Below, one piece after another: positions 26,514 to 39,500 of a stretch of 64,000 bases of DNA; position 1 is the first letter of the stretch; each line of letters opens with the position of its first letter. The translations under genes and the position numbers were made by a program. This DNA comes from Crambe crambe. Its lineage: Eukaryota; Porifera; Demospongiae; Poecilosclerida; Crambeidae. The DNA is taken from positions 9,190,582 through 9,254,581 of the forward strand of contig OZ004583.1 in assembly GCA_963924555.1 (NCBI GenBank). Reading direction: 5' to 3'. The notes under the pieces were generated by a model. It was not told where the DNA came from. It saw only the letters and a program-made list of their open reading frames with translations, and ran no database searches.

Positions 26514-28558
26514 TATCGCTATTTGACTAGTGCTAATTGTATCACCCACCAGCACACAACCACAGCTCCACAAGCTGCAGGGAGTTGGAAAAGCAACAAG
26601 GGAAGTGTCGACCATTCCATAGCTATGAGAAGTAGACTAAAGACTAGATTACAATAATCACCCGTCCCCTGAGGATTTGTTAATTGATAGCCACTTGGCG
26701 CTTTGAGAAGTGAGAGTAGGAGGAATGGAAATTATTTTCACTTTTGTGTGAACACGATTCCCTAATGGTGGGCACTAGTTGAGATAACGTTATTAACTAA
26801 CCGGTAACACGTAACAAACCATTACTTTCCTGAATTAATAATGGAAATACGATACATTTATTATGGAAATAATTATATTAATCACTAAGGCACTGGAGCG
26901 CAGCTTGGCAAAATGAACTTTTGAAAAGTCATATGAAGGGGGAGGGGCTAGTGATTTTGTTATTAATTTTGAGAAAGGGGACCCTAAGGGTTAAATACAA
27001 AAATACAAAAATTATTAAAAATAAAAATAATGGGGATACTGTTTCAGTGCAGGTAGAAAACCAATGGGGGAGTGAGGATTGATACTGATGCTGCTTGCAT
27101 GTCAGGAAACTATAACAGAACTCAGGGCTGGCCTGGCTGGCTGGAGGTTCTTATGATGTAACAGTGTTTAATGAATGCAAGCCAGTGGGCTGGGGGGGAG
27201 TTCACCTATATATGACCCCAACACTTGCAAATGTTGCACCACTTCACTACAGACTTTACTAATCCACAAGTAGAACCTACCGGTATCTAAAAAACACCAA
27301 AAAAAGGTTTAATTGTGGAGTGTATAATTGGCTAGAGCTGCTGTAATGAGCATGTAACCGCAAGCTATATGCCTACTTAGTCAGCATGCATGCATCCTAT
27401 GGTTGACTGCACGTCCCATTCACTATGCACCAGTGCCCAGCAGGAACTAAACAAAATAGTTAGCAACCAACAGGACCACCAACGATGGTGATGGTGAGCA
27501 TTAAATGGAAACATGGTGAGCGCTTATGACTGACATACATAGAATGCCTATAGAGTGGTAGACCCTTTACCCAATCATGCTATATTAACTACACTGTGGG
27601 ACTTGCTGTGGACCAATGCCCCCATGATAGGACCATGCAGCCATACACTCCATTCACTCAAAAGGCAAATCATTCATGAAAGTAACTACACCTTCCATTG
27701 GCAACTAAGGCAGGGCAAAGGTCATCTCATTTAAGTACTACACACCCTTCCATTCAGGCATGAGGGACACTGAGGCAGGCCAAAGGTCACCTCATTTACA
27801 CTTGCACCAGTTCCTACCAGTGATAAATGGACGCTAGTACACACACCCTCTATTCAGGCACTAGGTACACCAATCCTTTGGTGATTGGAAAGTACCAAAG
27901 TACTCTGATGTACACAATTATACCTCCATTCAGATATGAGGCAGGGCAGCTCTTAAAATACATGCAAAAGCCACTAGAAATTACTTTTTTAAACAATGAC
28001 ACACACCCTCCATTGAGTAGGACAATTCAGGAGCACACAAAGTAGACACTTCCTTACTGTGTTTCACTGAGTGACCCCCTCCATTGAGGAAGACACTCAG
28101 AACAACCAAGGAGACACCTCACTTTACTGTTACATCACAAATGGTCTTCCATTCACTTCAAGCAAGATGTATCATACAGAGGATAAAAAGGTCACACACC
28201 CTTCAATTCACCAATCAACAATCTGGCATGGATCATCACACTAGCATACTCTAATAAATGACATCACATCTTTAAAATATGATTTTCTGCTGCTGCTTGG
28301 AAGTAATTGGGGGGTGGTTGGTATGTAATGTGTAATGCAGCCAACATATGTCAAGGGACCTGGACCTAGTGTTTGGAGTGGGTGAAATGGTGATGTCATA
28401 GGCACTTCATAGGGTAACATCACCATGGAGAGTAAATAAACAATCAGTTGAGTGGGTGGGGTGACATCACTGGCATGGAGGGAATAGAATATTGATACAT
28501 CCTGGAGAGCCTTACAAACATGAAATTAAACTTCAAACTTCACACACACACACCACAT

Positions 28559-28580
28559 CCCCCCCCCCCCCCCCCCCCCC
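28559..28580 (+). repeat. Poly-C run
   Basis: About 20 consecutive C residues after an AC-rich stretch. It may form G-quadruplex or i-motif structures. Confidence 0.9.
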
Positions 28581-28709
28581 CAAGAAAACTATTTTTGGAA
28601 TAGTGGCCCAGTGGCCCACTTACTCTGGTGATTGGGTCAAATTGGAGGGGTCTACTTCAGGAATCCTCAGCAGCAACCTGGAGTGGGTAAAGGGTTCCAT
28701 TATAGAATA

Positions 28710-31091
28710 TCATTTGGTAAAGGGTTTACACATTTGGAAACAGCTAACTAGTTGCAAATTGAATATTGTGTGGAGTACATACTCTAGTCTTGGTACAAAT
28801 TCATGTTGAAGGTCCTGAGTCAGAAGTTGGGGGAATTTGGTGAGGAGAGAGAGGGCCTGTTCTCTGGAGAAGCTTCGCGAGGTGAGAGCACGATACTTTA
28901 ACCTCACACCACAGCCTGGATCCACCAATCCAGTCATTGCACGCAACTATAAATAAACCATTAAACCATTAAATTGCTTAATACTAGGAAGTGGTCACTT
29001 CATAATAATATTATTCTGGTATATTAACCTTTGACCTTGCCACAGAGGGAGAATCAAAGAGTGTGGTCAAGTATTTCAAATGTTTGCGTAACTTCTTCTG
29101 CACAAGATTGCCAGGATAATAATGCATCATAAATAAACAAACAAACAAACAAATAAACAAACAAATAATCAAAACAAACAGACACACCATATCCGTGATG
29201 CTGCAGAGGATGTGTGGCACTGTCTCCAGTAACTTGGCGATGTCCTGAGGATCCAGGTATAAAGGTTTACCCGACAGTATCTTCAGAACATCCTGCAGGT
29301 TCTCAACTACAGGACGAATACATGATTAGCAGGGCTCTCCCCACATAGAGTGAAGGTGATACCATTTTGTTGGAAGAAGTGAGGACACTTGTGGAGGACA
29401 CATTGAGGGTCGGCACTATAGGAGTGGAGGATGGTAGTCAAGAGGGCTGTGTCCCGACACAGTTTCACACGACAAGACGAGTTTCCCAACTAAAAGAAGA
29501 TTCTTATCATTAGCATTATTGTTGGTTACATACTGATTTAATTATAGTACTAGCAGCAGGGTTCGCCCCTTAATGATAACTTACTATATTTTGTAGTATG
29601 AGGGGGGAGATGGCATGAGTGCCGAGACCCTCCAACTTGAACTCCTGGAGAACATCCATGGCTTCCCCCTTCAGAGGGACAGAGGCCAGAATGGGAGCCT
29701 GGTCTAGGAGATTGGCTGGAGGAGGGGGAGGAGGGAGGAGGAGGGAGGAGGGGGGAGGGGAGGGAAGGGAGAGGAGGGGGGAGGGGAGAGGAGGGGAGGG
29801 AGGGGGAGGAGGGAGGAGGAGAGGGGGAGGTAATCTGCATTTTATTCCATGACGTCACTAACTTACCTATTTCAGTCGAAGAGAGATTCAAGTCTTTCAG
29901 CTTCAGTACAGATCTCCGAATCTGAAAGATGAAAAGAACTCGTATATCAAAATAGTGAATACTGACACCAAACATTCAGAACTATGTGAATAGAGGTTTA
30001 CATGTATTCCTCAATTGCAGTCTTAATATTAGACTGACCTTACCATATGATACTAGACTGACCTTATCACTATCCAGCACGAAGATGAATGGATGTCGTT
30101 TCATCAGACCAGTGATCAAATGTTCCTTTATCCCTACCTCCTTGGCTAAGAGGAGATACACATCCTTAAAGTTAGACCAGTCCACATCCATACAGAAAGA
30201 TAAACACGACAGAATATTCGTCACTTGCTTCTTCTTACCAAACCCAAGACCTTTCAAGATTTCCACTCTCTTCTTCATATCGTTCAAAGTGACCCCAAGC
30301 AGAGATGGGGGGGAGTTAAGGTACTTGGAGGCATTGGCCTTCGAGAGCCCCACCTCCGTCACCAAGTAGTCCACCACCTCCCTCACTTCAGGGAGAACAT
30401 GGTCAGTTGCCATAGAGCTCACCTCCTTCACAGTAGTGTCCAAAGCAGCAAATTCAAACTCGTCTGCGATGAAGTTATCATTGGTGAGAGCACAACTTCG
30501 GCTTGAACTGCGTTTCTTGAGTGTGTCATAGTCCATACTACGATTCCCTGTGTGGTAAAGGAGTGGTTTGGATCCCTCGCTGATGGGGAGGACTTCCACA
30601 GGAGTCACCAACACCTTCCCTTCCCCCACTTGCTCCCTCATCACACTCCTCTTCCCACCTTTCACCTTTGACCCTGTCTCTGACCCTGCCATTGGTTCAG
30701 TTGTTGCCATGGAGACATCAGATTTGGTTACTTTAGTACTTAACTGGGTCTCATCTCCATTCACATGTCGACGACCACGCCCCTTTACTGCCCTGCCCCC
30801 TTTTGCCACACCTCTGCTTAGTTTTGTCTCTGTAAAGCACTCTTGTTGTCTGCCTCTATTTTCCTTGATAGTGTCTGAAGACTCCCTTTTCAGCTTTTCC
30901 TGTGAAAGTTCCATCTTGGAGCTAGAGGAGTCTGGAGAGACCCCAAGGGTTGTGATGGCTGTGTTCACGTGCCTCAGTTTCCCTGTGGACGTGGCGACTG
31001 GGCTCAGGAGACCTAGTGTTCTGCACACCTTTCCATGCAGCAGCAGCTGCGGTAAGGACGAACGAAGAAACATGGAAGATAAACAACTCAT
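28710..31091 (-). CDS. mTERF-domain protein
   Basis: Mitochondrial transcription termination factor family; members bind mitochondrial nucleic acid or ribosomal RNA through stacked mTERF helices. Seven exons fit in phase: 30063-31091, 29867-29921, 29585-29715, 29363-29489, 29188-29306, 29036-29097 and 28710-28902, giving about 571 residues. The first Met is taken at 31091 (MSCLSSMFLRSSLPQLLLHG), an arginine/leucine-rich start without acids that looks like a mitochondrial targeting peptide. Residues about 225-343 hold the first mTERF motifs, such as YLVTEVGLSKANASKYLNSP and VEILKGLGFGKKKQVTNILS. Later exons supply further motifs, such as ILSGKPLYLDPQDIAKLLET and ALSLLTKFPQLLTQDL. A long linker separates presequence and repeats. 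The subfamily (MTERF1-4) is not assigned. The very C-terminus is uncertain because a GTATGT donor is available inside the last exon. The start lies 97 bp from gene A on the other strand. Confidence 0.8.
29716..29830 (+). repeat. GGA/GGAGG-rich purine tract
   Basis: About 110 bp of almost pure purine lie within an intron of the mTERF gene. On that gene's strand this is a very long pyrimidine tract directly before the acceptor of exon 29585-29715. Confidence 0.9.
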
Positions 31092-31187
31092 CTTTCCATG
31101 GCCATTTTGTCGACACGTGCGACATGAAGCTTTAACCTTTGACCCGCTTATGTTTGCGCGCCAACCAACGTCTGCTGCTTGCCCACC
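31092..31187. promoter_or_regulatory. Bidirectional promoter between mTERF and gene A
   Basis: Only 96 bp separate the two divergent start codons, so 5' leaders must be short or overlapping. The segment holds TTTGCGCGCC, which fits an E2F-like TTTSSCGC site, and a GACACGTGCG E-box. Function is inferred from position. Confidence 0.5.
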
Positions 31188-34100
31188 ATGTCTCAAGAAG
31201 AAGTGATGCCGCTATTTATGAGGGCAGTAAAAGAAGAAAATCTTACTTTGGTCCATCAATACTTGTGCGAAGGTAAAGTCGACGTGAATGAAGAGTGGTC
31301 GGACTATCGGTACGAGTGGTCTAGGTATAAAACTGCGCTGATATTGGCTTGTAGTACTGGGAACCTTGAAATGGCTGAATTATTAATAAAAGGAGGAGCA
31401 ATGACTGATCATTCAGTGTTTGGAGAATCTGCTTTAACCGTAGCAAGTGAAGTTGGAAATTATGAAATAGTCGAGCTACTTTTAGAGAAGGGTGCACGGG
31501 CTAATTTACAGCATGCTCTGAGGATCACCTGTGAAAAAGGGTACACATCTCTGGTAAGAGTGCTATTGGAGCATGGTGCAAAGGCTTTGGTAAACAAACT
31601 TGTATCAATTTCATACCCTAACAAGTCTCCTTTAATGATTGCAAGCAGTCATGGTCATGATGGAGTGGCTGAAGTGCTGCTAGAAAACAGTGCTAAGGTT
31701 GACTTACAAAATGAAAGAGGATTTTCTGCTTTAATGCTTTCACAAAATGGAGCAGTTGCCAAGGTACTATTAAAATATGGTGCAACGGTTGACTTACTAA
31801 ACCGTCGTGAAAATGATCGATCTGCTTTGATCATAAAAGCAAGTCATGAAGATCATTGCAGTGAAGTTGTCAAAGTATTGTTAGAAAATGGAGCTCAAGT
31901 TGACCTACAAGATAAGAATGGGATATCTGCTTTGATGCAAACAGTTAAGTGCTTTCCAGTCACTAAAGAGCTTAAAGCTGTGGCAAAACTAATAATAAAA
32001 AATGGTGCTAAAATGGATCTTTGTGATATATATGGGAAATCTGCTTTGAAATTCTCACTTGAGCATGAACAGACTGAAATGACTGAAATACTGCTAGATG
32101 GTGGTGCTCGAGTGGATTTGCAGGATAATGAAGGGATTTCCCCTTTAATGTGGGTGTGTCTTCAAGTGTCTCCAAAACTGAAAGCTATTGAGCTGCTACT
32201 AAGAAATGGTGCCACAGTTGATCTACAAGACAATAAAGGAATGTCAGCTCTATTATATGCGTGTCAAAGGAATTTAAACTATTCTTACTTTGCCGCTCAA
32301 CTAAGAACACTTAAAAAAGAAATTATCAAAATAATTCAATTATTGGCAAAAAATTCAAGTCATTCAACAAACAATAAAGGAGAGTCTGCTCTGATGTTAG
32401 CATGTATAAGCGATGATGAACTTAGAGACGTTATTGTGGGAACACTGTTGAACATTGGTGTTCAGATTGATTTGCAAAACGTGGATGGAGACTCAGCTTT
32501 GATGTTGGCATGTAAGAGTCACAAGACTAATGCCTATAACATTGTGAATAAACTATTGCACAATGGTGCTAAAGTTGATTTACAAAACATGGATGGAGAT
32601 TCTGCTTTGATGTTGGCATGTAAAAATTACAACAGTTGTGCCTATAACATTGTGGTTGGATTATTGGACAGTGGTGCTGATGTTGGTTTTAAAAATGTGG
32701 ATGGAAATTCTGCTTTAATGTTGGCATGTAAAAGTAGCAACAATGATATTGTGTCTAAACTATTGCACAGTGGTGCTGCCATTGATTCACAAAACAAGAA
32801 TGGAAAATCTGCTTTGATGATGGTGGCAGCAGATTATAGAATTCAAGCTTCCGATGTCATGTCATCACTGCTAAACAAACTTGCCAAAACAAATTTACAG
32901 GACAATGATGGAGAGACTGCTCTAATGATAGCAAGTAAATGTGGTCATCATGAACTAGTACAGTTGCTACTGGAAAATGGTGCTACAACTGATTTACGCA
33001 ACAAAGATGGAAAATCTGCACTAGATCTTGGTTCAAATTCCGAAGCAGTCACTAAATTATTGAAGGTGAGAAAAGTATGATTTAGATTCACGACTATCCT
33101 CCATTAGTCCCCTCCTCTCCACTTTCAAAAGTGTCCCATGCTTCCCCATAAGCAGATTGCACACTATATTCATAGCCCCTATATAATCAACAAGCTACTT
33201 TCTAATCTATAGACATACTTATAAGCAATATAATTATAATTTCTGCCGTTTATATAGACATATGTGGGATCTGAAGTGCAACAACCTGAAAATACAGCAC
33301 AAGACGAGCAACCTGTTAGTGTCTCCAAACGAGATGAAGATGAATCCGAAGGAGAAGACATGGAATGTAGCCCACAAGATGAACAACCTGTCAGTATGAG
33401 TCAAGATGAATCAGGAGACATGGAAAGTAGCCGACAACACCGAAGTAAGCCCTACCCACCACATTCATTCTTGTACAGCACACTCTGCACTCACTACCTC
33501 TTAGACACACCTCATAGTTGTAAAACCCTATCGATATTTTGCAGATAAGGAATTCATCAAGGGAATTGAAGATGCCTTCGCCAAAAGTGGGAAGGTTGAC
33601 AAAAGAATGGCACAGTTTATGTTCGTTGGTCCTCCTGAGTCTGGTAAGAGTTCACTGATGGATCGTCTCCTTGGTAGACCAAGGAAGAATTTCTCTCTTT
33701 CAACTGGTGTTAGTAGCTCCATCATCATAGTCGATATCGATGAGATCAACCAGACCACTTTCTATTCTGCCGCCACCGAAGAAGACTCAGATATATGGAA
33801 AGAAATAGAGCACAAAGCTTCTTTTGTGAATCAAATGGCACCCGAAAAAAAAAATAGGCCTGGGAACGAGGCTACAGGAACCATTGTAGTTCCTCCACAG
33901 TCTGAGCAAGATACAACCAAGTCCCCAAAAGTACAAAGTGAGAGTCAGACTTCCACACAATCGGCACCTAGTGAGTCCATTGCAAGTCATGGTCGTGTTC
34001 CTTCCGAATCAATTGAAAGTATATCCTTTAAGCTGCCAAGTTCTATTGTATCAATTCTTGAAAAATATTCCCATAAAATCCAGAAGAAAAGATGTTCTCT

Positions 34101-36311
34101 GTATTTCAGGGATACTGGAGGTCAAGTTGAGTTCCAGGAAACGCTAGCTGTCGTGATTTTTGGTCCATCCTTATTTTTCTTTGTCTTCAATCTCGATCTA
34201 GATTTCAAGAGTAAATTCACCATCCAATACAGGTCCAGTACCAGTGAGTCTACTAACTGCTACACTTCCTCAATCACCACAGAAGAAGCCCTTCTCCAAT
34301 GCCTGGCTAGTGTGTATGCAATGGACACATCAGATGAAGGCAGTGTCAAGACACACAGACCTCTGGTTATCATTGTGGGCACACACAAAGATAAGCTGGG
34401 CTCCGTGGCTGATAGCAAAATCACCCAACTGAATCAAGATCTCGATTCATTGATAAAAAGAAATGGGTTTGAAAGTCTTGTTCAGTATGCAGACGTGTCC
34501 GAAGGTCAAGTCATGTATGCAGTGGATAACACTTCTGATAGTGAAGAAGATTTCAAGAGGATTCGATGCAATGTTAACAGTCTTGTTAATATCCGAAAAG
34601 AATTCAGCATTGAATACCCCATCAGCTATCTCCTGTTCTGTCTCGATCTTCAGAATATTGAGAAGAGTGTCTTATCCCTTGATGAATGCAAGGTTTTAGC
34701 AGCCAGGTATGGCATTGAAGGAGACGAGGTGTTTCATCTCTTGCACTTTCTCCATATCAGAACTGGCGTGATTCTGCATTTCAATGTCGAAGGACTTAGT
34801 CATATTATTGTGAAAGAGCCTCAAGTCCTCTTTGATAAGCTAACTACTCTTATTGTCAAAACCTTCTCTTCCAAGTCCCTCACTTCAGAAGAGATGCGAA
34901 GTTTCAAGACAAAAGGCATTTTGGCAGCGTCTACTTTTGAAGATATTACAAGTAGTGATGATAAGATTGGCCACAAGGAATTTCTACAGCTTCTGGTCCA
35001 CCTACGCATTATCACTCCATTCATTACTACAGACAACCAGGAAGAAAGATATTTCATTCCATGTGTCCTAAACCATCTCAATGAATCTCACGAAGATGAC
35101 CTTGAAACTGACATTTTACCATTAGCTTTCAAGTTCCAGTGTTGTCACCCTCCTAAAGGTCTCTTTGGTGTTTTGATCATTCGTCTCATCACCTCCAAGT
35201 CAAAGATTGAGTTCCATCTTTTGCAAGACAAGATATATAAAGACCAAGTTATTCTTGAAGTCTGTTGGGACAATGATCATGATGAAATATCCTTGAAACT
35301 CAAGCCCTCTCACCTGGAAGTAAAGTTCTTTCCTGCAAAATCAAGTTCAGATCTCCAAGTGCATTCTGTATCAGAAGTGTGCAATGCAGTGCGTGAGAGT
35401 ATCGCTGAGTGTATTGATCAATCCATCGAGGATCTTCATTACAGTAAGGCCAAAGTAGGTCCAGAAGCATGCTTCAAATGTGATACCTGTCCTGAACTGC
35501 ATCCTGTGAAGAATGAGACTCTATATTGTCCAAGAAAGAAAGAAAAGAGCCATATTCCAAAGGATGGAATGTACTGGTTCAATAGAGGTGAGATTCATCT
35601 GACATAACAGTCCCCTGCTTATGTAATATTTTTGTACATATAGTGACCTGTACACAGAAGGTTTTGCCATCGGATCAACTCACCTCTAGGAAAAGGACTC
35701 TCGATGAAGATGACTCACTTCAACTACCACTGAAAAGAATATCAAAGGTTAGTTGTTGCTATAGTTACCATAACTTGCATGTGATAGCAACACTCAATGT
35801 TGACTGTGCTCTTAATTGGTTCCATGAAAGTGTCTGATTATAGACTATATGTTTACAGGCCACCACTTTGGAAGAACATCAGTCCAGTGAGTAATGAAAT
35901 TTTTACACGTGTATACAATACAATTACTATACATTCCCTATTATTATTATATAGTTGACACATTAACCATAGCTGACCACTACTATGTCACACAGTACTT
36001 GAGAAGTCTGAACAGTGAGGAGTTAGTACTTCTAGGTCTAGCTCTAGGTTTGCTATACCCCAGCCTGCAAAGGATGAAGTCCACCCCTGGAGGTCTCCCT
36101 AATGACATGATAGCTGCATGGTTGAGGAAAGACAGTAACGTTACAGAACCTCCCACCTGGACCAGTTTGGCTGCAGCCCTGGAAAAAAATGATCACAATG
36201 GACTTGCCTCCGACATCAGGAGAGGTAATGGTTGTAGCCAGCAGTCTCTAATTATTCTATTTATAATTTATTATGTTATTATCAGATCATCCGCCATGCC
36301 AAGCTATCTAA
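31188..36311 (+). CDS. Gene A: ankyrin-Roc-COR-death domain protein
   Basis: Seven exons fit in phase: 31188-33065, 33258-33444, 33545-35587, 35644-35747, 35859-35886, 35955-36224 and a short last exon 36286-36311, giving 1511 residues. The first exon (626 residues) carries about 16-17 ankyrin repeats, ending in near-identical units such as DGDSALMLACKS. An acidic linker (EQPVSVSKRDEDESEGED) follows. The Roc GTPase has a P-loop GPPESGKS near residue 716, a G3 motif DTGGQVEF and a G4 motif GTHKDK, with a Ser/Thr-rich insert between G1 and G3. A COR-like region follows (ISYLLFCLDLQNIEKSVLSL onward), then a conserved tail ending GMYWFN. Residues about 1414-1503 form a death domain (typical end PTWTSLAAALEKND). 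This resembles the logic of DAPK/MFHAS1-type ROCO proteins: a sensor, a GTPase switch and a death-fold output. The ATG at 31188 has a good context (CCACCATGT). The last exon is the least certain part. There is no 2A leader. Confidence 0.85.
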
Positions 36312-36576
36312 TAGTGGATGCAAGAGAACTCCTCTTATCCATACATCACATACACATCACATACATCAAGATAATAATTTAGCATAGATCTATTACTGTA
36401 CATGTATTATTATTTTTACCTTGCTTTGATCGAGTGGCCATTATCTAGTTTCGCGCGCGCGTATCCAGATGATCGATATCCCAATCACTAGTTTGGGGGT
36501 GTGGCACTTATTTATATGGACCAGAAGCTTCGAGTCGTTCTGCAAATTCAGTCTTGCTACGCTACCGCAGCCTACG

Positions 36577-39500
36577 ATGCTATCTGGGTCCTTTTACAGG
36601 TTCTTTCTACTGGGCCTGTGTGTATCTTTGCTACGTCAATGGTGCAGGTGCGAGTGGAAGGGGGAGGGGCTGGTCCAGGACAATAATCTAGCTGTCAAAC
36701 ACCTCTTGCATGGCCACTTGAGGAAGACGAGACTATGGAGGAGAGTAGTGGGAGAAACTCGCCACTCCAGAGGAAAGGGCAGACCAGCTTGGTTCCTGTT
36801 GGGTATCCTGTTCCTCTCTGGAGATGTGGAGTTGAATCCTGGACCCAAGACCAGAGCAGCTGATAAAGGTGATTATGGCATAGCTACAGTACTGAATTTC
36901 TTCCTTTAAAAGTAATAATTCTGAGAAAAACTAGCTATGTGTTTGGCTACAATAAATTCAGAGTGACTACATTTAAAAGAAAATAACCCTCATTTTGAAC
37001 CTAACACCACTTTCTCCTTATCCAGAGGAGGGCCATGTGGTGAAGGTAACGCTGCAAAAAACTGCACAGGAATTTGGATTCACCATGATTGGAGGTGATC
37101 ATCTTGGAGAATATCTCCGAATCAAAAATATAATTCCAGGAAGCATTGCTGATAGAGATGGAATGCTAATGGATGGGGACATCCTCGTTCGAATAAATGG
37201 AATATTTGTTATGACATACAGTCACCAGGAGGTCATGGATCTACTTCAGGATTTTCATATTGGGTCTCATGTTACCATAGAGGTCTGCAGGGGAGAAATA
37301 TCATCAGAGTATGGTTTGTTAGAAAAAAGTGTTGATATTATCAAAGGTCCTCAAGGTTTTGGCTTTTCTTTGGGTGAGTATTAGTATTAAGTCATTTCCT
37401 TTGATGTGATTGTCATGTGATCACTAGGTGAGTCAGCATTAGGCCCAGTAGTGAAGCTGATTACGAACTTCCGTAGTTGTGCTGAGCTACAAGAAGGTGA
37501 CCTGATCCTAAAAGTAAATGATGAGAGTGTCAGGTATTATACCCACGAACATCTGACCGCTGTCCTCGAGAGTTGTCCCAAGGGGAACCAGGCCACCTTC
37601 CTTGTCCACCGACGTCATTCACAAGATGAGGTAATAGCTATCTGAAAATACTTTAAGATCCTATTTGTGATACCTTAATTCCAGCCGATACTCCGGGATG
37701 ATGAACTTAGAATTCCAAGTGGATATACCATTCTTAAGATCCACCTCACAAGACAGGTCCAAGGATTTGGATTCAAGATTAGTGGTGGCAGGAGGAAAGG
37801 TTCCCAGGTCAGTCATAATATCCCCCACACAATTATCAGTAACTTTTCCCCTACATGCAGGCAAATGTAGGGGGCATTTTATCAGGTGGTGCAGCAGCTG
37901 TAGATGGACGTCTCCAGGTAGAGCACTAAATTATACATATCAAACCACCATTCCATGGTCCATTGATGCTACTTATGATAAAGTTATTAGCCTCTTCTTG
38001 ACAGATTGGTGATGAACTGTTGATGATAAATGGAAATAGTGTGTTGGGCATGCTCCACTCTGATGTTGCCAATCTCATCAGACTTGGAGGAGACACTGTC
38101 GAGCTAATCATACGCAGACAAATAAAGGAATCACTCAACTGTAAGTGACGCACTTTTTGTACTAGTTAAGACCAATTGATGGCTATACATGTGATAATGA
38201 CTGCATCACGATCCATGCTACCTATTTATGTTTTGGCTCCAACACACAGTTGATGGAGAGATCCAGCGACACAAAGAAGCTTATATTAAGATCATTGAAG
38301 AGAAACTGAGTGTCGACATAGACATAATCAGACTGGTTTATTTTGGCCTTCCTCGATCAGGAAAGACATCCACTATGCGTCGCTTGATGGGGGACATGTT
38401 GAATATTCTCATTGGCATGAGAGGTAAGGAAGAACCAAGCACTGGAGTGGCAGATGTAAAGCAGATCTTTGTCAGGAATATCTATTCTGAAGTGGGAACG
38501 ATCATATCAAGTAAGTGGTCCAGAACTGACTTGCAGGAAGAAGCTGCAATGCTCACTCAGTTCTTCTACCAAGTTGCTAAGCATAGTGCCGTGAAGGATC
38601 CCTCATCACCACAAAGAAAACCTCCTCCGACAGGAAAGGAGGAGTCCTCTCCCTCCACAGTTAGACCATCCACTGACTTGACTGTTAATGAAGCTACTGC
38701 ACAAATATCACCAACCACAGAGTTCAGGACTTCTAATCCCTCATTATCCAGTGCCTCTAGTTCTCTGTCACCAAATAGAGAAGCGAGTAGAGACAAGGGT
38801 GCAGATATTGATGACATGTTCTCAGCTTTCGAGGAAGCAATAAAAACCGACAGTTTGGACAAGGTTAAGTACTTACTGGAAGATACAACCCTGCTCATCA
38901 ACACAGACACTGGTGGCCATGCTGAGTTTCTGGAAATGCATGCTGCACTCGTCATGGGACCATCCCTTTATCTTCTCTTCAGCCGATTGACCGACAAACT
39001 GGAGAGCCTCTTCAAAGTGTATTACACAAATGAAGAAGGAAAGTCGAGTGAAAAAGAAGATTCTACCTTGACCATGGAAGAAGTTTTCTTCCAAGCTCTA
39101 TCAAGCATCGCATGTTTTAGTGGGTCATCTCCTGATGTCAGTGACACCGTTTCAGGGGTATCTGCTGAAAATTGCAAGCAGACAAAGTACTGCACCAGTC
39201 ACTCTGAATCCAAGGCCCTCTTTGTGGGGACACACCTGGATAAGATAAATCAGCGAAAGTTAAAGAAGAAGGATGAGCTCCTTCAGAAGAAGGTGACATG
39301 TACAAGCTTCTACACGAAAGGGATTATTGAACGTGCTTCTGAAGATCAACTCATGCTTGCAGTGAATAATTACAGTGGTGGCCAGGAAGAGATAGAAGAG
39401 GTCAGAAATATCCTAGAAAGGATAATCAAGAATCGCTTCAAAAAGATCAGGATTCCAGCAGCCTGGCTGATGTTGAGTCTCTATATTCGCAGGAAGGATT

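Larger units (their letters stand above)
25000..28700. other. Region without a clear gene
   Basis: AT-rich sequence with a MITE at 26354-26513 and a poly-C run near 28559-28580. A minus-strand open frame at 26025-26267 follows a GGTTAG acceptor and is protein-like, but no domain or donor supports it. Confidence 0.55.

Noticed and set aside
29550-29975. Proline/serine-rich 141-codon minus-strand frame
   Set aside because: It reads through the purine-rich intron tract of the mTERF gene; the low-complexity part is intronic.
30568-31206. 212-codon plus-strand open frame
   Set aside because: Antisense shadow of the first mTERF exon, which has a clear family signature on the minus strand.
36820-36846. 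2A motif as evidence of a viral gene or a live non-LTR retrotransposon
   Set aside because: No reverse transcriptase, endonuclease or viral domain adjoins it; the exon splices in phase to host-type PDZ or death-domain exons in two paralogues.
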